Source of the DNA: Bacteroidales bacterium
GTDB taxonomy: Bacteria; Bacteroidota; Bacteroidia; Bacteroidales; UBA932
Length of the DNA stretch: 7,226 nt
Assembly: GCA_017651785.1 (NCBI GenBank)
Contig: JAGCCD010000069.1
Span: forward strand, 1 to 7,226
Direction of reading: 5' to 3'
Of the stretch, positions 1 to 5,957 are shown piece by piece. The first letter of the stretch is position 1, and every line of letters starts with the position of its first letter. Both the position numbers and the translations under genes were made by a program. The notes under the pieces are model-generated. The model did no database searches, was not told the DNA's origin, and worked only from the letters and a program-made list of their open reading frames with translations.

Positions 1-1147
1 AACTCTTTACTGCAGTGCCCATTGTGCCCAGATACTGGCGGATGGCGATCTGCAGCTGACGCTCAGTATTGGCCCTCTGGATGTCAAGCTCCGCCGCCTG
101 CACGCGAGTCTGGCGCACGGCGTTGTAGCGCCTGCCGCCGGAGAAGATGGGTATGCTGAGGCTCAGGCCCACATACGAATACGGAGACCAGCGGTAATTG
201 GAAAACATGTAGTCGTTTGCCATTGCGTTGTTGGTGTAAGAGAAGGCCACTGCCAGTGAAGGCAGGTAAGCATACTGCTGCATCTTTATGGTCTGGGCGA
301 GCTGTTCTGCCTGAAGGGCGAGCTGCCGAAGGGTGGAGTTGCCGGACAGGTCTTCATAGTCCGGAAGGGTGGAGTCAAGTTCCGCGGCATAGTCGGCAAT
401 GGTGCCCGCAACGTCTATATCGGTATCCAGATCCACTCCCATAACGGCCTTGAGCTGCCACAGGCCTATCTGGACGGCATTCTCCGAGTCGTATACGTTG
501 GGGATGGCGTTGGCCACGGCGGTCTTGGCGCGGGTGAGGTCAAGCTCCGACGCTCTCTGGGCGTTGAACTTCTTCTGCGTGAGGTCCAGGTTCTCCATTG
601 CGTTCTCGTATACGCCTTTATATACCTGGAACGCCTCTTTGGCGAGAAGAACCGTGAAGAAGGCCTTCTTGACCTGGGTGACCGTTTCCAGGCGGGAGGC
701 CCTTGCCTTCTCTACGGCAAGCTCCACGTCCTGGTCGCTTATCTTGAGGCTCTGCCACAGCTGGGCGTTCACAAGGGGCATGCTGGCACTGATGCCTGTG
801 GAGAACGTGTTCCAGCGGCCCACCTCTATTCCGTTTGCGGCGGAGGAGCCGCCTCCTTCTTCAGAATCCGTGCGGCCGGGCATGGCAAAATCCATATACA
901 TTACCTGCTTCTTGATTGTGCGCTGATAGGAGCCGGATCCGTCTATCTGGGGGAACAACGACGCGTACGTGCCTTTTCTGGCGTAGCCGGTGCGCTGGAT
1001 CTCGAGGTCGGCCACTTTTACGGAGGCGTTTTCGCTCAGGGCTATCTGGAGAGCCTGGTCCAGGCTCAGGGTTGCGGTGGTGTCCTGGGCTCTGGCGGCA
1101 AGCAGGACCGCGCACAGGGCGAACAGGGTGAATAATAATCTTTTCAT
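1..1147 (-). CDS. TolC-family outer-membrane efflux protein, 3'-truncated by the window edge
   Basis: The reading frame starts at ATG 1147-1145 on the minus strand and stays open to the left edge, giving 382 residues; relatives are usually about 430-490, so some 50-100 residues are missing. Residues 1-20 form a signal peptide (MKR, then a hydrophobic stretch LLFTLFALCAVLLAA) with a probable cleavage after ARA20. The mature part shows the outer-membrane-factor pattern: the helical segment SLDQALQIALSENASVK (28-44), long coiled helices at about 130-215 (Q, A, K and E-rich), and the conserved strand-turn SIPIFSGGRR (331-340) followed by the helix NAVRQTRVQAAELD. Residues 91-106, rich in G, S and E, probably lie in an exposed loop. 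By family it would be a trimeric channel across outer membrane and periplasm, working with an inner-membrane pump and adaptor; partner genes, if linked, lie left of this window. It is transcribed divergently from lgt. The exported substrate cannot be told. Confidence 0.9.
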   Translation of the reverse strand, partial: MKRLLFTLFALCAVLLAARAQDTTATLSLDQALQIALSENASVKVADLEIQRTGYARKGTYASLFPQIDGSGSYQRTIKKQVMYMDFAMPGRTDSEEGGGSSAANGIEVGRWNTFSTGISASMPLVNAQLWQSLKISDQDVELAVEKARASRLETVTQVKKAFFTVLLAKEAFQVYKGVYENAMENLDLTQKKFNAQRASELDLTRAKTAVANAIPNVYDSENAVQIGLWQLKAVMGVDLDTDIDVAGTIADYAAELDSTLPDYEDLSGNSTLRQLALQAEQLAQTIKMQQYAYLPSLAVAFSYTNNAMANDYMFSNYRWSPYSYVGLSLSIPIFSGGRRYNAVRQTRVQAAELDIQRANTERQLQIAIRQYLGTMGTAVKS

Positions 1148-1246
1148 AACAGTATACGAGCGCGATTTTACTGCAAAAATTATACCTCCGACAGGTTTGC
1201 TAATAAGCCGCAAAAAGATTATCTTTGAAGGATATTTGTATCGCTT
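1148..1246. other. Divergent intergenic region between the TolC-family gene and lgt
   Basis: Ninety-nine AT-rich bases separate the two divergent start codons. On the plus strand it holds a full Bacteroidetes-type promoter for lgt. On the minus strand I see only a TATAAT-containing stretch (about 1174-1184) close to, but not matching, the -7 pattern. No operator palindrome or riboswitch-like structure is evident. Confidence 0.7.
1196..1227 (+). promoter_or_regulatory. Bacteroidetes-type -33/-7 promoter for lgt and possibly the hut genes
   Basis: TTTG at 1196-1199 is followed after exactly 20 nt by TATCTTTG at 1220-1227, an exact match to TAnnTTTG, the -7 element of the primary sigma factor in Bacteroidetes. 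From the usual spacing, transcription would start near 1230-1233, leaving a leader of only about 15 nt before the lgt ATG at 1247. No other match this good was seen before the downstream genes, so this promoter may also serve ftcD-hutU-hutH. The site is read from sequence only. Confidence 0.65.
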
Positions 1247-2134
1247 ATGGACTTACTTGCAATACACTGGCACGTAGACCCCGTGCTCATTCATCTGGGA
1301 AGTTTCGGAATACGTTGGTATTCACTGCTTTTCGTATTGGGATTCGTAATCGGCTGGTACATTTTCAAGTGGTTTTTCCGCCGCGAGGGCATTCCCGAAA
1401 AACTGCTTGACCCGCTTCTGTACACGCTCCTGATATGCACAATCGTGGGCGCACGCCTCGGCCACTGCATTTTTTATCAGCCGGACTACTACTTCGGCTC
1501 CTGGCAGGGCTTCCTGGAGATTTTCCAGCCCTGGAAGGGAGGCCTGGCCAGCCACGGCGGCACAATCGCCCTGTTCCTGGGAATGTGGTGGTTCAGCGCC
1601 CACTACGGTAAGAAACACGACTTCGACTATGTGTGGCTCATAGACCACCTGGCCATAGCCGTAGCCCTCACGGGATCCCTTATCAGGCTCGGAAATCTCT
1701 TTAATTCAGAGATTTACGGCCCTGTAACCAGCCAGCCCTGGGGTGTCATCTTCGAGATCCGCGGAGAAACGGAGCCCCGCCACCCCACCCAGATGTACGA
1801 GTCCATAACATATATGGCGCTGTTCATCATAATGATGTGCCTGTACAAGTTCAAGCTTGATAAGCTGCACAGGGGCTTCTTCATCGGATTCTTCCTGGTA
1901 GGCTGCTTCGGAATGCGTTTCATCATAGAATACTTCAAAGAGGCCAACAAGTACTTCGACCTGGGCTTCACCACCATTAATATCGGCCAGGCGCTGTCCA
2001 TCCCCTTCATCCTCCTGGGAATAGCTTTCCTGATATATGCCGCCGTGCGCAAGATTCCGGCGCGGGCCGTGCATCCGGAGCAAACGCCCAAGCCCAAGGA
2101 GCATACGCACTACGCCAAGCCCCTCAACCGATAG
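1247..2134 (+). CDS. lgt: Prolipoprotein diacylglyceryl transferase (Lgt)
   Basis: This 295-residue inner-membrane enzyme transfers diacylglyceryl from phosphatidylglycerol to the lipobox cysteine of prolipoproteins, the first step of lipoprotein maturation. Family marks in order: RWY (23-25, the Tyr equivalent to E. coli Y26), GARLGHCIFY (68-77), SHGG (102-105, with H103 at the same number as the E. coli functional histidine), the Lgt signature core RLGNLFNSEIYG (147-158, equivalents of E. coli R143, N146 and E151), RHPTQMYE (178-185), and RFIIEYFKE (224-232, equivalents of R239 and E243). About seven hydrophobic membrane segments are visible, near 16-41, 53-77, 104-118, 130-146, 187-201, 209-226 and 245-263, followed by a charged tail. 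The position four residues before R224, where I believe E. coli has Y235, is C220. The start has a promoter 20 nt upstream and no strong ribosome site. The ftcD start follows the stop by 22 nt. Confidence 0.96.
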   Translation: MDLLAIHWHVDPVLIHLGSFGIRWYSLLFVLGFVIGWYIFKWFFRREGIPEKLLDPLLYTLLICTIVGARLGHCIFYQPDYYFGSWQGFLEIFQPWKGGLASHGGTIALFLGMWWFSAHYGKKHDFDYVWLIDHLAIAVALTGSLIRLGNLFNSEIYGPVTSQPWGVIFEIRGETEPRHPTQMYESITYMALFIIMMCLYKFKLDKLHRGFFIGFFLVGCFGMRFIIEYFKEANKYFDLGFTTINIGQALSIPFILLGIAFLIYAAVRKIPARAVHPEQTPKPKEHTHYAKPLNR

Positions 2135-2156
2135 CCAACAACCACACTAACCACAT

Positions 2157-3860
2157 ATGAATCAAATCGTTGAATGCGTCCCCAATTATAGCGAAGGACG
2201 CGACCGGAGTGTAATCGACCGCATCGTAGCGGCAATCGCCACCGTAAAGGGCGTAAAGGTGCTCGACGTAGATCCCGGAGAGGCCACCAACCGCACCGTA
2301 GTTACGTTTGTAGGTTCACCGGAAGACGTGTGCGAGGCCGCCTTCCGCGGCGCCGCCAAGGCACAGGAACTCATAGACATGAGAGTGCACCACGGCGCAC
2401 ACCCCCGCAGCGGAGCAACAGATGTCCTTCCCCTCATTCCCGTATCGGGCATAACCCTCCAGGAGTGCGCGGTCCTTGCGCGCGCCCTTGCCGAGCGGCT
2501 GTACAAGGAGCTGGGAATCCCCTGCTACTGCTACGAGGCCGCTGCCTTCAAACCGGAAAGAAAGAACCTGGCCGTCTGCCGCGCGGGCGAATATGAAGCC
2601 CTGCCGGAGAAGATCGCAGATCCTGCCAGAAAGCCGGACTTCGGTCCTTCAGAATACAACGACATAGTGGCCCGCAGCGGCGCAACCAACGTTGGCGCAC
2701 GCAACTTCCTTGTGGCCGTCAACTACAATCTCAACACCACCTCCACCCGCCGGGCTATGGCTGTAGCCTTTGACGTTCGCGAGAAAGGCCGCAAGGCACG
2801 CGAGGGCGGCTCGCTTACAGGTAAGCTGCTTAAGGATGAAAACGGCAACCAGATCTGGATTCCCGGAACGCTCAAAGGATGCAAGGCAATCGGCTGGTAC
2901 ATAGACGAATACGGCATCGCCCAGGTATCCATGAACATTACCGACATAGAGGCCACTCCGCTTCATGTGGCCTTCGAGGAAGTATCCCGCGCAGCAGCGG
3001 CTCGCGGTCTTCGCGTCACCGGCGCAGAGATTGTCGGCCTCGTTCCAAAACGGGTGCTGATAGACGCAGGCAAGTTCTACCTGGAGAAGCAGCAGCGCTC
3101 GCTCGGCATCAGCGAGGAAGAGATTCTCAAGATTGCCGTAAAGAGCATGTCGCTGGACGACCTCAAGCCCTTCAATCCCAAAGAAAAAGTCATCGAGTTC
3201 CTCATGCAGGACGAGGCAGAAGAGGCCCGCAAGCACTGTCTTGTCCGCATGACGGCAGAGGGCTTTGCCAAAGAAACGGCCTCAGAGTCTCCCGCCCCCG
3301 GCGGAGGATCCATATCGGCCTACATGGGCGCCCTGGCAGCAGCGCTGGGCACCATGGTCGCCAACCTGTCCGGCCACAAGAGGGGCTGGGACGACCGCTG
3401 GAAAGAGTTCTCAGACATCGCAGAGCAGGGCCAGGCCCTTATGACCGAGCTGCTTGACCTGGTAGACGAAGATACCGCCGCCTTCGACCGCATAATGGCC
3501 TGCTTCGGCATGCCGAAGGGCACGGAAGAAGAAAAGGCCGCCCGCGCCGCAGCAATAGAAGAGGCCACCCTGTACGCCGCCTCCGTGCCGCTCAAGACCA
3601 TGGAGGCCTCGCTGAAGGCCTTCCCTCTGCTGCTCGCAGTGGCGCAGAAGGGCAACCCCGCCTCGGCATCAGACGCCGGCGTAGGCGCACTTGCCGCCCG
3701 CGCCGCCTGCCGCGGCGCCGCCCTCAACGTGCGCATCAACGCCTCCGGCCTCACCGACAAAACCCCCGCACAGCCTCTTCTCGCTCGCGCAGAAGAAATC
3801 GTCCGTGAGGCCGAGGCCCGCGAAGCGGAAGTCCTGGAAGCCGTAGAAGCCAATCTTTAA
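2157..3860 (+). CDS. ftcD: Bifunctional glutamate formimidoyltransferase / formimidoyltetrahydrofolate cyclodeaminase
   Basis: This 567-residue protein carries both last activities of the tetrahydrofolate-dependent histidine degradation route: it takes the formimino group from N-formimino-L-glutamate onto tetrahydrofolate, freeing glutamate, then deaminates the product to 5,10-methenyl-THF and ammonia. The transferase half (about 1-320) begins with ECVPNYSEGRD (6-16) and contains HHGAHPRSGATDVLPLIP (78-95); H82 falls at the number of the catalytic histidine of the mammalian enzyme. GWYIDEYGIAQVSMNITD begins at 246 and LVPKRVL at 295. After a linker (about 320-365), the cyclodeaminase half shows ESPAPGGGS (ending at 385), the acidic DEDTAAFD (437-444) and GNPASASDAGVGALAARA (from 499). 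Length and domain order match vertebrate FTCD (about 541) rather than separate bacterial ftcD and fchA genes. The leader 2135-2156 is A/C-rich with no Shine-Dalgarno sequence. It is the first hut gene after lgt; hutU follows after 78 nt. Confidence 0.96.
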   Translation: MNQIVECVPNYSEGRDRSVIDRIVAAIATVKGVKVLDVDPGEATNRTVVTFVGSPEDVCEAAFRGAAKAQELIDMRVHHGAHPRSGATDVLPLIPVSGITLQECAVLARALAERLYKELGIPCYCYEAAAFKPERKNLAVCRAGEYEALPEKIADPARKPDFGPSEYNDIVARSGATNVGARNFLVAVNYNLNTTSTRRAMAVAFDVREKGRKAREGGSLTGKLLKDENGNQIWIPGTLKGCKAIGWYIDEYGIAQVSMNITDIEATPLHVAFEEVSRAAAARGLRVTGAEIVGLVPKRVLIDAGKFYLEKQQRSLGISEEEILKIAVKSMSLDDLKPFNPKEKVIEFLMQDEAEEARKHCLVRMTAEGFAKETASESPAPGGGSISAYMGALAAALGTMVANLSGHKRGWDDRWKEFSDIAEQGQALMTELLDLVDEDTAAFDRIMACFGMPKGTEEEKAARAAAIEEATLYAASVPLKTMEASLKAFPLLLAVAQKGNPASASDAGVGALAARAACRGAALNVRINASGLTDKTPAQPLLARAEEIVREAEAREAEVLEAVEANL

Positions 3861-3891
3861 CTTCCCGATTATCAATTACATACACATTCAC

Positions 3892-3912
3892 CTCTGGGAG
3901 TTTTTCCCAGAG
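3892..3912 (+). promoter_or_regulatory. Perfect 8-bp stem-loop in the ftcD-hutU gap
   Basis: CTCTGGGA (3892-3899) pairs perfectly with TCCCAGAG (3905-3912) around the loop GTTTT, 26 nt before the hutU start and 31 nt after the ftcD stop. No run of T follows the 3' arm (next bases ATTCAGTTAT), so it is not a classical intrinsic terminator. It could be an RNA processing or stability element, or an attenuator that sets the ratio of ftcD to hutU; the sequence does not decide between these. Confidence 0.4.
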
Positions 3913-3938
3913 ATTCAGTTATAAAGCACTAAAGCACA

Positions 3939-5258
3939 ATGACTTATAATTTCAGGCAGCAGATACTGCAAGGAATTCCCGATGAGCTTCCGGAGCCCAG
4001 GCCGTACGATGAGAGCGTAAACCACGCACCCAAGCGCAAAGATATACTTACTAAAGAAGAGAAGAAGCTGGCGCTTAAGAACGCCCTGCGCTATTTCGAT
4101 CCCAAGCACCATGCGGTGCTTGCTACGGAGTTCGCGCAGGAGCTGGAGAAATACGGTCGCATATACATGTACCGTTTCCGCCCCACATACGAGATGTATG
4201 CCCGCCCCATAGATGAGTATCCTGCCAAGTGCAAGCAGGCGGCTGCCATAATGGCAATGATTCAGAACAACCTGGATCCGCGCGTGGCACAACATCCGCA
4301 CGAGCTCATCACCTATGGCGGCAACGGCGCCGTGTTCCAGAACTGGGCTCAGTATCTGCTTACTATGCAGTACCTTGCAACAATGACGGAGGAGCAGACG
4401 CTCTCAATGTACTCCGGCTTCCCCATCGGCTTGTTCCCCAGCCACAAAGACGCCCCGCGCGTTGTAGTGACCAACGGAATGGTCATTCCCAACTACTCCA
4501 AGCCCGACGACTGGGAGCGCTTCAACGCCCTCGGCGTAAGCCAGTACGGCCAGATGACGGCCGGCTCCTATATGTACATCGGCCCCCAGGGCATCGTGCA
4601 CGGCACCACCATCACCGTGATGAATGCAGCGCGGATGCAGCTTCGCAAACGCGGGCTCGACGGTGACGACCGCGGCGGCGTACTCTTCGTCACGGCAGGC
4701 CTGGGCGGCATGTCCGGCGCACAGCCAAAGGCGGGCAACATAGCCGGCGTGGTGAGCGTAACGGCAGAAATCAACCCCGCAGCCGCGCAGAAGCGCTACG
4801 ACCAGGGCTGGGTGGATGAACTCCACAGCAGCCTGGACGAGCTTATCCCCCGCATCCGCAAAGCCGTCGCCGCAAAGGAGGTCGTCTCCCTCGCCTACGT
4901 GGGCAACGTTGTAGACCTTTGGGAAAGGCTCGCGCAGGAGGACATACGCGTGGACCTTGGCTCAGACCAGACCTCGCTCCACAACCCCTGGGCCGGCGGT
5001 TACTACCCGGTCGGCTACAGTTTCGAGGAGTCTAAGGTCATGATGGCCGAGGAGCCCGAGCGCTTCAAGGAAGCGGTGCAGGCATCGCTCCGCAGGCAGG
5101 TGGCCGCCATCAACAAGCTCGCCGCACGCGGAATGTACTTCTTCGACTACGGCAACGCCTTCCTGCTGCAGAGCTCGCGCGCCGGCGCCGACATACTCAA
5201 ACCCGACGGCAGCTTCCGCTATCCTTCTTACGTTCAGGACATTATGGGGCCGTTTTAA
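3939..5258 (+). CDS. hutU: Urocanase N-terminal fragment as literally encoded (439 residues)
   Basis: This is the product predicted if the TAA at 5256-5258 acts as a stop. It keeps the N-terminal region and the central NAD-binding Rossmann-like domain (about 120-420) and ends at QDIMGPF, immediately before the region corresponding to the C-terminal urocanase domain. Without that domain it is unlikely to be active alone. The start ATG 3939 gives an N-terminus typical of the long class (MTYNFRQQILQGIPDELPEP). It lies 26 nt after a stem-loop with no Shine-Dalgarno sequence; the bases just before it are A-rich (AAAGCACTAAAGCACA). Confidence 0.6.
   Translation: MTYNFRQQILQGIPDELPEPRPYDESVNHAPKRKDILTKEEKKLALKNALRYFDPKHHAVLATEFAQELEKYGRIYMYRFRPTYEMYARPIDEYPAKCKQAAAIMAMIQNNLDPRVAQHPHELITYGGNGAVFQNWAQYLLTMQYLATMTEEQTLSMYSGFPIGLFPSHKDAPRVVVTNGMVIPNYSKPDDWERFNALGVSQYGQMTAGSYMYIGPQGIVHGTTITVMNAARMQLRKRGLDGDDRGGVLFVTAGLGGMSGAQPKAGNIAGVVSVTAEINPAAAQKRYDQGWVDELHSSLDELIPRIRKAVAAKEVVSLAYVGNVVDLWERLAQEDIRVDLGSDQTSLHNPWAGGYYPVGYSFEESKVMMAEEPERFKEAVQASLRRQVAAINKLAARGMYFFDYGNAFLLQSSRAGADILKPDGSFRYPSYVQDIMGPF
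5220..5258 (+). other. T-ending codon patch closing with the premature TAA in hutU
   Basis: Among the 12 sense codons 428-439, six end in T (TAT, CCT, TCT, GTT, ATT, TTT) and two more are the less used GGG and CCG. The 41 codons upstream (5097-5219) contain no T-ending codon, and almost none occur for about 40 codons downstream. The encoded protein RYPSYVQDIMGP is normal for the family, so the change is in codon choice plus the final TAA at 5256-5258. The next base is T and no CARYYA readthrough context follows. Confidence 0.6.
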
Positions 5259-5288
5259 TTCGACTACGGCTTCGGCCCCTTCCGCTGG

Positions 5289-5954
5289 GTGTGCATGAGC
5301 CAGGACCCCGAAGACCTGGCAAAGACCGACGCCCTGGCGGTGAAGGTCCTGCGCGAGTGCGCCGCCACAGCCCCCGAATCCATTAAGGGCCAGATGCTGG
5401 ACAACTTGCGCGGGATAGAAGAGCCCGGCCGCAACCACCTGGTGGTGGGCTCCCAGGCCCGTATCCTCTATGCCGACTGCGAGGGCCGCACAAAGATAGC
5501 CCTGGCCTTCAACGACGCCATCCGCAGCGGCTACATCAAGGCTCCCATAGTGCTGGGACGCGACCATCACGACGTCTCGGGTACCGACTCCCCGTTCCGC
5601 GAAACCTCCAACATCTACGACGGCTCGCAGTTCACCGCAGACATGGCGGTGCAGAACGTCATAGGAGACGCTTTCCGCGGCGCCACCTGGGTATCGCTCC
5701 ACAACGGCGGCGGCGTTGGCTGGGGAGAAGTGATAAACGGCGGCTTTGGAATGGTGATCGACGGCTCCCCGGACTCGGCCCGCCACATCAGCGAAATGCT
5801 GTTCTGGGACGTCAACAACGGCATCTCCCGCCGCAGTTGGGCCCGCAACAGCGGCGCCATGGAGGCAATCCGCCGCCAGATGGACCGCACCCCCGGCCTT
5901 CGCGTCACATTCCCCAACATCGCAGATGATACACTAATCGATAACCTTTTCTAA
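5289..5954 (+). CDS. hutU: Urocanase C-terminal fragment after the internal stop
   Basis: This is the in-frame remainder of hutU. The first possible restart codons after the stop are GTG 5289 (V451) and ATG 5295 (M453), but the preceding bases are C/T-rich (CTTCCGCTGG) with nothing like a ribosome site, and both lie inside the conserved FRWVC block, so a separate start would lose part of the domain. It carries the C-terminal urocanase domain, including VVGSQARILY (502-511), RDHHDVSGTDSPFRE and HNGGGVGWGEVINGGFG. At the position of the Pseudomonas signature cysteine (ARICW) this protein has L510 (ARILY), which I recall as normal for the long class. Independent translation is possible but not well supported. 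Confidence 0.45.
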   Translation: MCMSQDPEDLAKTDALAVKVLRECAATAPESIKGQMLDNLRGIEEPGRNHLVVGSQARILYADCEGRTKIALAFNDAIRSGYIKAPIVLGRDHHDVSGTDSPFRETSNIYDGSQFTADMAVQNVIGDAFRGATWVSLHNGGGVGWGEVINGGFGMVIDGSPDSARHISEMLFWDVNNGISRRSWARNSGAMEAIRRQMDRTPGLRVTFPNIADDTLIDNLF

Positions 5955-5957
5955 ACG

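Larger units (their letters stand above)
3939..5954 (+). pseudogene. hutU: Urocanate hydratase (hutU), full length but interrupted by an in-frame TAA
   Basis: The gene encodes NAD-dependent urocanase, which turns urocanate into 4-imidazolone-5-propionate in the cytoplasm. Read through the stop at codon 440, the frame runs unbroken for 671 codons, close to the length of the long urocanase class that includes animal UROC1 (about 676) and longer than Pseudomonas or Bacillus enzymes (about 550). Hallmarks: TYGGNGAVFQNWAQY (125-139), TAGSYMYIGPQGIVHGTT (207-224), GLGGMSGAQPKA (254-265), GSDQTSLHNPWAGGYYPVG (341-359), FGPFRWVC (445-452), GRDHHDVSGTDSPFRETSN (540-558) and HNGGGVGWGEVINGGFG (588-604). 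There is no frameshift, and the reading frame is the same before and after the stop. The intact sequence after it suggests a very recent nonsense change, a sequence error, or, less likely, readthrough. TAA ends ftcD normally and hutU itself at 5952-5954, so codon reassignment is unlikely. HutH follows after 3 nt. Confidence 0.85.

Noticed and set aside
328..375. Repeated 12-mer GAAGGGTGGAGT at 328-339 and 364-375
   Set aside because: It lies inside the TolC-family coding sequence, encodes similar Ser-Thr-Leu stretches, and has only two copies; it looks coincidental.
399..926. 175-codon open frame on the plus strand
   Set aside because: It lies opposite the TolC-family gene, whose minus-strand protein has a signal peptide and the SIPIFSGGRR motif; the plus frame has no family features.
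1174..1184. Possible promoter for the TolC-family gene on the minus strand (TATAATTTTTG)
   Set aside because: The -7 pattern would need an extra base and the nearest upstream TTTG is about 28 nt away instead of 19-21, so the match is too weak to annotate.
3320..3853. 177-codon Ala/Ser-rich open frame on the minus strand
   Set aside because: It is a low-complexity shadow of the cyclodeaminase half of ftcD.
3892..3912. Rho-independent terminator after ftcD
   Set aside because: The stem is good, but neither strand has a T-run after the 3' arm, and the following genes continue the same pathway.
5256..5258. Selenocysteine, pyrrolysine or reassigned stop codon in hutU
   Set aside because: Sec uses TGA and Pyl uses TAG; TAA ends ftcD and hutU normally, and no known readthrough context follows the codon.
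4962..5786. Long open frame on the minus strand (274 codons) opposite hutU and spanning its stop
   Set aside because: It mirrors the third-position C/G bias of hutU and shows no recognisable domain; the plus strand has clear urocanase motifs throughout.
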